Source: Paenarthrobacter nicotinovorans
GTDB taxonomy: Bacteria; Actinomycetota; Actinomycetes; Actinomycetales; Micrococcaceae
Direction of reading: 5' to 3'
Assembly (NCBI RefSeq): GCF_021919345.1
Contig: NZ_CP089293.1
Location: forward strand, 2,604,001-2,668,000
Length of the DNA stretch: 64,000 nucleotides
This document shows positions 35,461 through 43,814 of the stretch, piece after piece (the stretch's first letter is position 1; each line of letters starts with the position of its first letter). A program made the position numbers and the translations under genes. The notes under the pieces were generated by a model, which searched no databases, had not been told where the DNA came from, and worked only from the letters and a program-made list of their open reading frames with translations.

Positions 35461-36332
35461 TCCAGCCCCTCCGTCCGGTGTCCGCCGCCTACCAACTGGA
35501 CGAAGCGTTCCTCCAGGGTCGAACCGTTGCGGACTTCATCAACAGAGCCTGCGGCCAGGACCCGGCCACCGGCAACTACCGCGACGTGGCTGCACATGCG
35601 CTGCACGAGATCCATCACGTGGCTCGAGACGATGACAGTGCCCCCGGACGCTACATAGCTTTCCAGGATGCCCCGGATGTTGGCCGCCGACACCGGATCC
35701 ACCGACTCGAACGGCTCGTCCAGCACCAGCAGCCGCGGCGCATGGATCAGCGCCGATGCCAAGGCAATCTTCTTGGTCATGCCGGCCGAGTAGTCGACCA
35801 CAAGGGAGCCGGCATCGGCTTCGAGGTCAAGGGCCGCCAACAGCTCCGAAACCCTCGTGCCCACTACGTCACGATCCATGCCCCGCAGGAGGCCGGAATA
35901 TGTGACCAATTGTTCGCCGGTCAGGCGGTCGAACAGGCGGACGCCATCGGGCAGGACGCCCATGAGCTTCTTGGCGGCCAGTGGTTGGGCCCAGACATCG
36001 ACTCCGTGGACCAATGCGGTGCCGAAGTCAGGACGCAGCAAGCCTGTGGCCATGGACAGCGTGGTGGTCTTGCCGGCCCCATTGGGTCCGACCATTCCGT
36101 AGAACGAGCCCGCCGGTACTTCCAGACTGACTCCGTCGACGGCGATCTTCTCGCCGAATCTCTTGGCCAGCCCCCTGATGGACAGGGCAGCCAAGGGCGG
36201 CTCACCTGGTGTCTGCGGCGGTTGCGCCGGCCGCGTTGTTGCAGCGGCGTCGGGCGTGGAAGCCGCGGGCGGGGACTCGGATGCCTGGGCGGGCGTGGAT
36301 ATGGGCATGGATTCATGGCGTGGTTCCGTCAT
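35442..36332 (-). CDS. ABC exporter ATPase
   Basis: A 296-residue nucleotide-binding protein with a Pro/Ala-rich N-terminal extension of about 45 residues. Walker A GPNGAGKTTTL and Walker B LLVLDEPFESVD are normal, but the signature is YSAGM instead of LSGGQ. This variant is found in exporters of the large-permease type. The ATG at 36332 fits a leaderless transcript. Confidence 0.9.
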   Translation of the reverse strand: MTEPRHESMPISTPAQASESPPAASTPDAAATTRPAQPPQTPGEPPLAALSIRGLAKRFGEKIAVDGVSLEVPAGSFYGMVGPNGAGKTTTLSMATGLLRPDFGTALVHGVDVWAQPLAAKKLMGVLPDGVRLFDRLTGEQLVTYSGLLRGMDRDVVGTRVSELLAALDLEADAGSLVVDYSAGMTKKIALASALIHAPRLLVLDEPFESVDPVSAANIRGILESYVASGGTVIVSSHVMDLVQRMCSHVAVVAGGRVLAAGSVDEVRNGSTLEERFVQLVGGGHRTEGLEWLRTF

Positions 36333-36344
36333 GTGACCAGCCTA
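36333..36344 (-). promoter_or_regulatory. Leaderless -10 element of the ABC exporter operon
   Basis: On the minus strand TAGGCT (36344-36339) is followed by six bases and the ATG at 36332. Confidence 0.55.
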
Positions 36345-36372
36345 ACCTCGTGGGCAGAGGCGCGCCGGGGTT

Positions 36373-37473
36373 CTAGAAGCCGTGGCGGGGCACGGCCCGC
36401 TGGTACTGCGGAACCCAGGGCAGATCGTAGCCAAGCCCGTAGGCAGCCCGGAGCCACCAATGCGGATCGCGGAGCGCCGCACGCGCCATGAATACGGCAT
36501 CAGCCCTGCCGTTGGCCACGATGTCCTCCACTTGGGTTGGACTTGTCAGCAGCCCCACCGCGGCGGTGGGCACACCGGCGTCGCGCTTTACCTGCTCGGC
36601 GAACCCGGCCTGGTAGCCGGGTACCGCGCGGATCTTCTGATGCGCAACCGCCCCTCCGCTGGAGACATCCACCAGGTCAACGCCCCGTTCTGCCGCAGCG
36701 CTTGCCAGCCTGGTCGAGTCTCCCACCTCCACGCCGCCGTCGGCCCAGTCGGAGGCCGAGATACGCAGGAGAAGAGGCATCGAATCGGGGATGACTTCCC
36801 GGACAGCCTCCACCACTGAGAGCATGAGCCGGTTCCGGCCCTCCTCGTTTCCACCCCACCGGTCCGTACGGGTGTTGATGAGCGGGCTCTGGAACTGATG
36901 CAGAAGATACCCATGGGCGCCGTGGATTTCGACAGTGTCGAAGCCAACGGCCACAGCCCGGGCGGCCGCTGCGGCAAAGTCGGACACGACACCCTGGATG
37001 TCCTCTTCGCTCATGGCCGCCGGCGCCGCATAGCCGTCATAGGCCTGGTTCGTTGGACCGACTGTCGACCAGCCGCCGTCGTCCGCCGGGACCGAACCCG
37101 AACGTTCCGCGAACGGCCAGTAAGTGGAGGCCTTCCGCCCTGCGTGCGCCAGCTGGGCACCGATCCTGCAGTCCACGGCGCCGTGCCTGTGCACGAACTG
37201 CACGATCCGTTCCCAAGCGGCAGCCTGTTCATCCGAATAGAGGCCGGCATCCAACGGGCTGATCCTGCCCACCGGGTTGACAGCCGCCGCCTCACTCATG
37301 ATCAGCGCAGCGCCTCCGGCGGCGAAGGAACCCAAGTGCACCAGGTGCCAGTCGTTCGGAACCCCCTCACCAGTCTCCGGATGGCAGCTGTACTGGCACA
37401 TCGGCGAGACCCAACCCCGGTGCGGGATGGTCAGCGAACGCAAGGTGAGGGGAGAAAACAGCGCCGATCCCAC
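36373..37473 (-). CDS. OYE/YqjM-type NADH:flavin oxidoreductase
   Basis: A 366-residue FMN ene-reductase of the old yellow enzyme family. The conserved SPMCQYS (Cys near residue 26), GAQLAHAGRKAS, the HGAHGYLLHQF substrate site and the phosphate-binding MARAALRDPHW are present, matching the YqjM branch. It starts with GTG, sharing one base with the stop of the upstream gene (TAGTG). Physiological substrate is probably an electrophilic alkene. Confidence 0.92.
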   Translation of the reverse strand: MGSALFSPLTLRSLTIPHRGWVSPMCQYSCHPETGEGVPNDWHLVHLGSFAAGGAALIMSEAAAVNPVGRISPLDAGLYSDEQAAAWERIVQFVHRHGAVDCRIGAQLAHAGRKASTYWPFAERSGSVPADDGGWSTVGPTNQAYDGYAAPAAMSEEDIQGVVSDFAAAAARAVAVGFDTVEIHGAHGYLLHQFQSPLINTRTDRWGGNEEGRNRLMLSVVEAVREVIPDSMPLLLRISASDWADGGVEVGDSTRLASAAAERGVDLVDVSSGGAVAHQKIRAVPGYQAGFAEQVKRDAGVPTAAVGLLTSPTQVEDIVANGRADAVFMARAALRDPHWWLRAAYGLGYDLPWVPQYQRAVPRHGF

Positions 37474-38450
37474 TAGAAGAGGACCCTCGCCAATCCCTGC
37501 CGGGCCTTGGCCACGCGGTCGTCCTTGATTCCCACAACCTCGAAGAGCTCCAAGAGCCGCAGACGGGCAGTCTCCCGCTCGGGACCGAAGTTCCTGCCGA
37601 TGAAGCTGATGATCCGGTTGAAGCCGTCCTCGATGTGGCCACCTGAGATGTCAAGGTCAGCGACGCCCAGTTGCGCCTCGACATCATCGGGCTCCTGGGC
37701 GGCACGGTCGCGGAGGGCTTCTGCCTCGGGGGCCGTGAGTTTCTCCAGCCTTGCCATCAACTCAACCTGTGCCAGGCCTGCTTTTGCCTCAGCATCAGCC
37801 GGCTGTTCAAGGAGCGCCTGCTTGTAGGCCGCTACAGCGGCGTCGTAGTCACCGGCTTCGATGGCATCGACGGCGGTCTGGTGCAGCGGCGGGAGCGGTG
37901 CGGGTTCGGCATCGTCAGCCTGCGCGGCGTCGCCGATGCTTCCGGTGACACCATTCGCGGCCGCCACCTTGAGCAGTTCATCGACGAGGTTCCGGATCTG
38001 CGCGTCATCCGCCGGGCCTTGGAACAACGGAACAGGCTGGCCTTTGATCACGGCGACGGCGGTCGGGACGGCTTCTACCTGGAAGGCCTGGGCCAGTTGA
38101 GGGAAGGCATCTACGTCAGCGGCGGCAAGCACCAGCCGTCCGCCATAGCTTTCAACGACCTGCTGGGCAGTGTCCAGGACAGCGGGCGATTCGGGGGCGT
38201 ACCGGGACCAGAGAAGGAACAGTACGGGAATCTGGGCGGACAACTGCACCAGGTCCTGGAAGTTTGTTTCTGTTGCATCCACACGGAGCGGGGCTTTGCC
38301 GGCCTCACCCCCTTGGGGTGTCTCCCCGTCCGCGGGGGAAGGAGGCCCCTGTGGCGGGGTCGGGCGGCGCAACGACGAGAGGTCGACGGCGCCGCGCAGG
38401 TTGAGCTGGCTGGCAGCGGCTGGAGTGGGTCGGTATCCGGGCGAACTCAT
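37473..38450 (-). CDS. YbbN-like thioredoxin-fold/TPR protein
   Basis: A 325-residue protein. A Pro-rich N-terminus (about 60 residues) precedes a thioredoxin-fold domain (about 70-170) and then TPR-like helices to the end (AGDYDAAVAAYKQALLEQP). The redox CxxC is absent; the equivalent strand reads LFLLWSRYAPESP, so it should be a holdase or co-chaperone, as CnoX/YbbN is. The ATG at 38450 has TAGAGT seven bases upstream. The longer start at 38459 (MDG) is less likely. Confidence 0.85.
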   Translation of the reverse strand: MSSPGYRPTPAAASQLNLRGAVDLSSLRRPTPPQGPPSPADGETPQGGEAGKAPLRVDATETNFQDLVQLSAQIPVLFLLWSRYAPESPAVLDTAQQVVESYGGRLVLAAADVDAFPQLAQAFQVEAVPTAVAVIKGQPVPLFQGPADDAQIRNLVDELLKVAAANGVTGSIGDAAQADDAEPAPLPPLHQTAVDAIEAGDYDAAVAAYKQALLEQPADAEAKAGLAQVELMARLEKLTAPEAEALRDRAAQEPDDVEAQLGVADLDISGGHIEDGFNRIISFIGRNFGPERETARLRLLELFEVVGIKDDRVAKARQGLARVLF

Positions 38451-38463
38451 ACCGTCCACTCTA
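38451..38463 (-). promoter_or_regulatory. Leaderless -10 element of the YbbN-like gene
   Basis: On the minus strand TAGAGT (38463-38458) is followed by seven bases and the ATG at 38450. Confidence 0.5.
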
Positions 38464-38487
38464 GCCGCTGCCTACCTGCTGGTCGGG

Positions 38488-40245
38488 CTACTTGAAGCTG
38501 GCTCCAACCAGACCGCGGGTAGCGGCCACGAGCTTCATGGGATCGGATGATCCCGCAGGCGGGATGTACACGGCCACGGACTCGGCGAAGTTCAGGACCA
38601 TGCCGGTGGTGGTTTCCTTGCCACCGGCGAATACGGCGGAGTCGTCCTCAAGCAGGAGCTTGTCGCCCGCCGCCTTGGGAGTTCCCTCGAACGCGAAGTC
38701 CAGGCGTCCCACTACCAATGCTCCCCCGTCAGCGGTCTTCAGCACCACAGTCTGGTTTGGCACCGGAGTGTGGGTGAACTTGAAGTTGGCGCTGGTGCCG
38801 TTCTTCACGGTGTCCGCCTGGTAGGCAAGGGCCCCGGCGATATACGGGGACGACTGGCCATCGGCGAGCTTGCTCCGGTTTGGCGAATCCGGGTTCGTCA
38901 GCATCTCACTCAGGATTTCCAACGCCTGGTTGCCGCTGTAGGCCAGGCCGGTGCTGTCGCTGGCAGGCACTGGCGTAGTGCCCTTGCGGGCCACCGGGAA
39001 GGACGGGAAGTTGGTGCCCGGCTGGAGTGGCGCGGTGCCCCACAGCTTGTAGTTCTCACGCGGAGAAAGCTGAACGAGCGTGAGGACCTGCGGAACGACG
39101 TTTCCTTCACCCTGGGTCAGGGCATAGACGGTCCTGGGCCAGTCCTTCTTGGTGCTGATGACGCTGCTCTCGAGCTTGGTGGCCCGGACAGGCATGCGCG
39201 GTTCGTACGCCGAAACGGTGGACCGGATCTTGTAGTTCTGGGTGCGGATCTGGAGTTCCATTTTGTCGACGCGCGGGGCCAGCTTGGCAGCATCCTTCGC
39301 GGCATCGGCTGCGTCCACCGTGCTGGCTACCTGCTCCAGGATGCGCTGGAGCTGCGATTCGAGCATCACCGGTGTTCCGCCGTCGCCCTCAGCTGGTGAG
39401 GAAGCCGACGCGGTGGAGGTGGCATTCGGTGAGGTGGTGGCTTGGGCGGCCACAGCGGACCCGCCGACCATGACGGCGGCCAAGGCGGCTGCGACGGCAG
39501 TGACGCGCAACGCCGGACCTTCGACTCCACCAGTACGACGGCGGGCCTCATCGCCGGTGGGCGACTGTACGGGCAGGGTGGTGGTTGCTTCGCCACCCTG
39601 CGGCCCGTCTCCTTCGCCGTCTTTACGACGACTGCCCAGAGCCTTGGCAATGAACGGCAGCGCCGCGCCAACCAGGATGATGATGATGCCCAGAACAATC
39701 AGGGGCACAGCCCAGGGGGTGGTTTCCTTGTTCGGGAAGGTCATGGAGATGGCAGACGGGGCAGGCTTGGTTCCGTCGGCAGCCACCAGCAAGGACCACT
39801 CGCCGTCAGCGGGCGGGTTCCACGTGTATTCGTAATCGCCGCTCGCGTCTTCAGTGCTGACCCAGAGATCGGAACCTGCCGGGGACGGCGCAGTGGCCTC
39901 ACCATCGGCGGATGTCGCTTCGAGTGACTTCTGGTCTGCCGAGACGCCGGTCAGCGTGGTGTGGGCGGTCTTACCTACCCAGGCGTTGACGTCGTCGGGG
40001 CGGCCAGTGGCAATCATGTAGTTGCCTTCACCCTGGATCTTGATCTTCACCGGCCCCTCATGCAGGTCAATGAGTTTTTGATCGATCACGGTCAGCGGGG
40101 CAGCTTTGGTATCGCTGGGAACCGAAGCCGTCACCGTCTCAGCGGGGGCCCAGAAAGTCAGCTGGCCAATGCCGGCCAACATCGTCAGCAGGCCCAGCAG
40201 CACCAGCAAGGCTGCAGTCTTCAAACGCACAGGATCACCTATCAT
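38488..40245 (-). CDS. Predicted membrane protein of unknown function
   Basis: A 585-residue envelope protein with no family recognised. Hydrophobic segments lie near residues 8-32 and 182-204 and again near 245-268. The first outer segment (about 35-180) is Thr/Ala/Asp-rich and beta-like. The large C-terminal part (about 290-585) would be extracytoplasmic and has an even mix of strands, ending in MKLVAATRGLVGASFK. The ATG at 40245 lacks a good ribosome-binding site; a GTG at 40230 (MRLKTAAL) follows AGGTGA closely and is an alternative. It resembles proteins of the group sometimes labelled glycosyltransferase, but no transferase motif is visible. Confidence 0.7.
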   Translation of the reverse strand: MIGDPVRLKTAALLVLLGLLTMLAGIGQLTFWAPAETVTASVPSDTKAAPLTVIDQKLIDLHEGPVKIKIQGEGNYMIATGRPDDVNAWVGKTAHTTLTGVSADQKSLEATSADGEATAPSPAGSDLWVSTEDASGDYEYTWNPPADGEWSLLVAADGTKPAPSAISMTFPNKETTPWAVPLIVLGIIIILVGAALPFIAKALGSRRKDGEGDGPQGGEATTTLPVQSPTGDEARRRTGGVEGPALRVTAVAAALAAVMVGGSAVAAQATTSPNATSTASASSPAEGDGGTPVMLESQLQRILEQVASTVDAADAAKDAAKLAPRVDKMELQIRTQNYKIRSTVSAYEPRMPVRATKLESSVISTKKDWPRTVYALTQGEGNVVPQVLTLVQLSPRENYKLWGTAPLQPGTNFPSFPVARKGTTPVPASDSTGLAYSGNQALEILSEMLTNPDSPNRSKLADGQSSPYIAGALAYQADTVKNGTSANFKFTHTPVPNQTVVLKTADGGALVVGRLDFAFEGTPKAAGDKLLLEDDSAVFAGGKETTTGMVLNFAESVAVYIPPAGSSDPMKLVAATRGLVGASFK

Positions 40246-40447
40246 CAGCGGTCGTTGAACTTCAAGGGTAACCGTTTTGTTATCAAGGAGTCAGATCGGG
40301 GTGATCCCGGCGACACCCGAAAAAGCCTGCCGTGGCGCCGCTGTGGCCCGATTCCGCGGTCCTGATAGTGTGGCGATGATCATGATATCCGGGCCCATAA
40401 CTGCCTGAATTGACCCTGTACCACCAACGAAAAGGCTGTACAAGCGC

Positions 40448-41740
40448 GTGAAAGACCACATGGAGTCCCGTCCCGACGATGAGCCCGGGTCAGCCGCGGT
40501 GAACGCGTCATCGGACGCGCCGTCAGCCTCGGTTCCCGTCCGGACCGGGCGGCTCGCCGCCATCAGCCGCAGGCTCAGGCAGCCCATCCCCGGCGCGCGC
40601 ACCCGTGTCCGCTTCGAGATGCCGCCGGAAGACGACGGAACGGGCGATCAGGACGGCTTCCGCCCGGAAGACGATCACGGCTTTGGCGCGCCCGGCCCCC
40701 GGATGTCGTCGCAGCACCCTCTTTACGTCGGTTTCATGGGAACGGCTGGCGTGGGAGTCGCCCTTGCGGTGTTCTATATCGCAAGCAACACCACCCAGCT
40801 GATCCTGTGGATCGTGGCCGCCCTCTTCATTGCGTTGGGCCTTGACCCCGTGGTGCGCTGGCTGGAGTCCCACAAAGTACCGCGCCCGGCAGGCATCCTC
40901 ATCTCTGTCTCCGCCCTGGTACTTGCTGTTGCCGGTTTCTTTGCGACCCTGATTCCCACCATCGTTGAGCAGGTGTCCGAAATCGTGCGGCAGGCCCCGG
41001 ATTGGATCCGCGGCTTCCTCGACTCGGACTTCTTCCGCAACGTGGACAGCCAGTTCGGCGTTCGCGACCGGATCACCACCGAACTGGACAAGTTCGTCAA
41101 GGACCCCGAAGCCATGGGCGGCATCTTTGGCGGTGTTGTTGGTTTCGGTTCAACCGTGGCCAACGGCCTCTTCGGTTCCCTCATTGTCCTGGTCCTGAGC
41201 CTGTACTTCCTGGCAGCCCTGCCCTCCATGAAGAAGTGGGCTTACCGGCTGGCACCCCGTTCCCGCCGCCCACGCGTGGAAGCGTTGTCTGAAGCCATCA
41301 CGGATTCCGTGGGCAACTACGTGATCGGCCAGGCTTGCGTCGCCCTCTTGAACGCCATCTTCGCCTTCATCGTGATGACCATCCTGGGGATTCCCTTCAG
41401 CGTCCTGCTGGCATTCGTCGTGGCGTTGCTCGCCTTTATCCCGCTCGTGGGCGGCATGATCGCCGCCGTCGTTGTAATCCTCGTGGCCCTCACCGCAGGG
41501 TGGCAGACGGCCGTTGTCTACGCGATCGCCTATTTCGCCTACCTCCAGTTCGAGGCCTACTTCATCTCGCCGCGCATCATGCAGCGCGCAGTCGCAGTGC
41601 CGGGCGCGGTGGCCGTCATCTCCGTTATTGCCGGCGGCAGTTTGCTTGGCGTCCTGGGCGCACTGATTGCCATTCCCACCGCGGCCGCCATCATGCTGCT
41701 CATCAAGGAAGTCTTCATTGTCCGCCAGGACCGGCACTGA
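40448..41740 (+). CDS. AI-2E family transporter
   Basis: A 430-residue membrane protein of the PerM/AI-2 exporter family. After a hydrophilic N-terminus of about 95 residues there are eight hydrophobic segments. The family-typical ALLAFIPLVGGMIAAVV and YFISPRIMQRAVAVPGAV are present. It is divergent from the membrane protein gene upstream. The GTG at 40448 lacks a clear ribosome-binding site; an ATG at 40460 is the alternative. Members export autoinducer-2 or ions; the substrate is not predictable. Confidence 0.88.
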   Translation: MKDHMESRPDDEPGSAAVNASSDAPSASVPVRTGRLAAISRRLRQPIPGARTRVRFEMPPEDDGTGDQDGFRPEDDHGFGAPGPRMSSQHPLYVGFMGTAGVGVALAVFYIASNTTQLILWIVAALFIALGLDPVVRWLESHKVPRPAGILISVSALVLAVAGFFATLIPTIVEQVSEIVRQAPDWIRGFLDSDFFRNVDSQFGVRDRITTELDKFVKDPEAMGGIFGGVVGFGSTVANGLFGSLIVLVLSLYFLAALPSMKKWAYRLAPRSRRPRVEALSEAITDSVGNYVIGQACVALLNAIFAFIVMTILGIPFSVLLAFVVALLAFIPLVGGMIAAVVVILVALTAGWQTAVVYAIAYFAYLQFEAYFISPRIMQRAVAVPGAVAVISVIAGGSLLGVLGALIAIPTAAAIMLLIKEVFIVRQDRH

Positions 41741-41755
41741 CGGTCCTGATGTGCC

Positions 41756-41799
41756 CATGAAGAAGCCCCTGAACCGTTTGGTTCAGGGGCTTCTTCATG
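41756..41799. terminator. Bidirectional intrinsic terminator
   Basis: A perfect 20-base inverted repeat (41756-41775 and 41780-41799) encloses the 4-base loop GTTT. Its arms carry GAAGAAGCCCC and its complement, giving UUCUUC tails on both strands. It lies between the convergent AI-2E and alpha/beta-hydrolase genes. Confidence 0.9.
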
Positions 41800-41823
41800 T
41801 CCGGGATGTTCGCCACGAACCAG

Positions 41824-41880
41824 CCGGATCAGGCACTCGCCACCGGATCAGGCATTGGCCACCGGATCAGGCATTGGCCA
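41824..41880. repeat. Three tandem 19-base repeats over a stop codon
   Basis: CCGGATCAGGCATTGGCCA occurs twice exactly (41843-41861 and 41862-41880) and once with two changes (41824-41842). The third unit contains the stop codon of the alpha/beta-hydrolase gene (41869-41867). On the coding strand each unit carries a TGA in the same register. Confidence 0.95.
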
Positions 41881-42661
41881 CCGACCCCGCCCACTCACGC
41901 GGCAGTCCCTGTGCGCCGGCACCCGCCGGCGTGACGTCGTCGACGATCTCATCAAGGACGCGCGCCGCGTACTTTTCGCCCACCCAAAGGTGCTTGGCTC
42001 CGTCGACGCCAACAACCCGGGCCTGCGGCACCAGGCTGAACCGGCCGGCAGCCTCTTCCGGCTGCAGGTAGTCATCATGCTCAGGCACCAGGACCGTCAG
42101 CGGCTTGCCGGACTCCGCCCATTCCTTGAGGTGCACATCCGTGGCCCGATGCAGCGGCGGGGACAACAGGACCGCGCCTTCGATCCGGCTTGCCACCGGC
42201 TCCACCGCTCCATACATCAGCGCCAGTTCCGTCCCGAAAGACCACCCCACCAGCCAGCGGTTCGGCAGGCCGCGCTCGACGGCGAAACGCACAGCCGCCT
42301 CGACGTCGTACCGCTCACCTACGCCTTCTTCGAACTGTCCCTCACTTGTCCCGCGCGGAGATGATGTGCCACGGGTGTTGAAGCGAAGCACCGCGACGCC
42401 GGCCAGGGCAGGAAGCCTGTAGGAAGCCTTGCGGTAGACGTGGGAATCCATGAAGCCACCATGCGTCGGCAACGGATGCAGCGTTATCAGCGTGGCCGTG
42501 ATCTCCCCTGATTCCGGCAAGGCGAGCTCGCCCAGCAGGACCTTGCCGTCCTCGGTGGTGAATGCCACATTCTCGCGTTTGGCGGGAAGAACCGTTGAGG
42601 CACGGATCTCCGATGGCGCGTCCTGTGGGGTGAAAACGAACGAGGCGGGATCGAAAGTCAT
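41867..42661 (-). CDS. Alpha/beta hydrolase
   Basis: A 264-residue serine hydrolase. The nucleophile elbow GWSFGTE lies near residue 143, the acid region is VPEHDDYL near 210, and the histidine is in GAKHLWVG near 235. The order and the RFNTRGTSSPRG loop match the dienelactone-hydrolase-like or KANL3/Tex30-like group. Substrate unknown. The 3' end lies in a 19-base tandem repeat. The ATG at 42661 fits a leaderless transcript. Confidence 0.87.
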   Translation of the reverse strand: MTFDPASFVFTPQDAPSEIRASTVLPAKRENVAFTTEDGKVLLGELALPESGEITATLITLHPLPTHGGFMDSHVYRKASYRLPALAGVAVLRFNTRGTSSPRGTSEGQFEEGVGERYDVEAAVRFAVERGLPNRWLVGWSFGTELALMYGAVEPVASRIEGAVLLSPPLHRATDVHLKEWAESGKPLTVLVPEHDDYLQPEEAAGRFSLVPQARVVGVDGAKHLWVGEKYAARVLDEIVDDVTPAGAGAQGLPREWAGSVANA

Positions 42662-42674
42662 GCATCCAAGCCTA
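42662..42674 (-). promoter_or_regulatory. Leaderless -10 element of the alpha/beta-hydrolase gene
   Basis: On the minus strand TAGGCT (42674-42669) is followed by seven bases and the ATG at 42661. It lies in the gap after the zinc-binding protein gene. Confidence 0.5.
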
Positions 42675-42680
42675 AGCGCA

Positions 42681-43025
42681 TCAGCGGTAGCGGTACGTTC
42701 GGGTAGTCCAGCAATTGGTGTGCCAGTGGCGGCGCTCAGCCAACCCCGCGGCCTGGCCGAAGAGGTGGTTGTCGGACCACACCACCAGGTGGGCGATTCC
42801 CGGCAGGATCGCCGTTGAACAACCCGGGCAGATGTACTGCTTTTCCGCCTTCCTGGCCGTCATGGTCCGCACCATCCAGTCACCATCCGGAGCACTTTCG
42901 CGCCGGGCGATCCCCGCCCTGGCCCGCTCAAGATCGAGCTCCGGCACCGGTTCCGCCCATTTGCCTCCTCCACTGCCGGGACGTGGGCCGGACGCGTTGC
43001 GGCGGGGACGGTTGGAGCGGGGCAT
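42681..43025 (-). CDS. Small actinobacterial protein with putative zinc site
   Basis: A 114-residue basic protein divergent from nucS. The N-terminal 35 residues are Arg/Pro/Gly-rich. The C-terminal part has [13 protein letters not shown], then HLVVW and RRHWHTNCW, so two cysteines, a histidine pair and a last cysteine could form a zinc ribbon. The start is uncertain, because the ATG at 43025 directly follows GGAGGT with almost no spacing. Homologues next to nucS are often mislabelled ATP/GTP-binding. Confidence 0.72.
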   Translation of the reverse strand: MPRSNRPRRNASGPRPGSGGGKWAEPVPELDLERARAGIARRESAPDGDWMVRTMTARKAEKQYICPGCSTAILPGIAHLVVWSDNHLFGQAAGLAERRHWHTNCWTTRTYRYR

Positions 43026-43061
43026 ACCTCCATTCTGCCCCAGGCAACCGGGCATACGCGG

Positions 43062-43074
43062 TAATGTGGGGCGG
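43062..43074 (+). promoter_or_regulatory. Leaderless -10 element of nucS
   Basis: TAATGT at 43062-43067 is followed by seven bases and the GTG at 43075. The frame is open far upstream, but this GTG gives the family-typical N-terminus. Confidence 0.55.
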
Positions 43075-43770
43075 GTGCGACTCGTCATAGCCCGTTGTTC
43101 TGTTGATTACGTTGGCCGCCTGAAGGCCCACCTCCCCCTCGCCACCCGGCTATTGCTGGTCAAGGCGGACGGCTCGGTGCTGGTGCACTCCGACGGCGGC
43201 TCCTACAAGCCGCTGAACTGGATGAGCCCGCCTGCCACACTGCGGGTGACCACCCCCGAGGAAACCGAGGTGGAAGAGGGAGTAGTGGAGCAATGGACGG
43301 TGCAGTCAGCCAAGACCGATGACCGCCTCATCATCAATATCTACGAACAACTCCACGACACCTCTCATGACCTGGGCACCGACCCGGGACTGATCAAGGA
43401 TGGAGTCGAAGCGGACCTGCAGCGCCTCCTGGCCGAACAGATCGAGACCCTCGGTGCCGGTTACTCGCTGATCCGCCGCGAATACTTCACGGCGATCGGC
43501 CCCGTGGACATCCTTGCCCGCGACGCCTCCGGCGCCACAGTCGCCGTCGAACTCAAACGCCGCGGCGACATCGACGGCGTTGAGCAGCTCACCCGGTACC
43601 TGGAATTGCTCAACCGGGATCCTTTGCTGGCACCCGTCCGTGGCATTTTCGCCGCCCAGCAGATCAAGCCGCAGGCGAAAGTCCTCGCCAATGACCGCGG
43701 CATCGATTGCGTGACGCTCGATTATGACGCCATGCGCGGTGTGGATGACAGCGAGTCCCGCCTCTTCTGA
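43075..43770 (+). CDS. nucS: Mismatch endonuclease NucS/EndoMS
   Basis: A 231-residue nuclease used for non-canonical mismatch repair in actinobacteria, which lack MutSL. The N-terminal dimerisation domain starts [16 protein letters not shown]. The C-terminal RecB-like catalytic residues are visible in [23 protein letters not shown] and the Gln-Tyr motif [10 protein letters not shown]. The start is fixed by the conserved N-terminus and the TAATGT box. Beta-clamp-binding residues would be at the C-terminal end (SRLF). Confidence 0.95.
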   Translation: MRLVIARCSVDYVGRLKAHLPLATRLLLVKADGSVLVHSDGGSYKPLNWMSPPATLRVTTPEETEVEEGVVEQWTVQSAKTDDRLIINIYEQLHDTSHDLGTDPGLIKDGVEADLQRLLAEQIETLGAGYSLIRREYFTAIGPVDILARDASGATVAVELKRRGDIDGVEQLTRYLELLNRDPLLAPVRGIFAAQQIKPQAKVLANDRGIDCVTLDYDAMRGVDDSESRLF

Positions 43771-43802
43771 GGACGCCTCGGGCTGAGTGTGCCCCGGGCC
43801 AC

Positions 43803-43814
43803 TAGAATCGGAAC
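43803..43814 (+). promoter_or_regulatory. Leaderless -10 element of nagA
   Basis: TAGAAT at 43803-43808 is followed by six bases and the ATG at 43815. Confidence 0.6.

Noticed and set aside
41824..41880. Tandem 19-base repeats as a CRISPR array
   Set aside because: The units abut with no spacers, and no cas genes are near.
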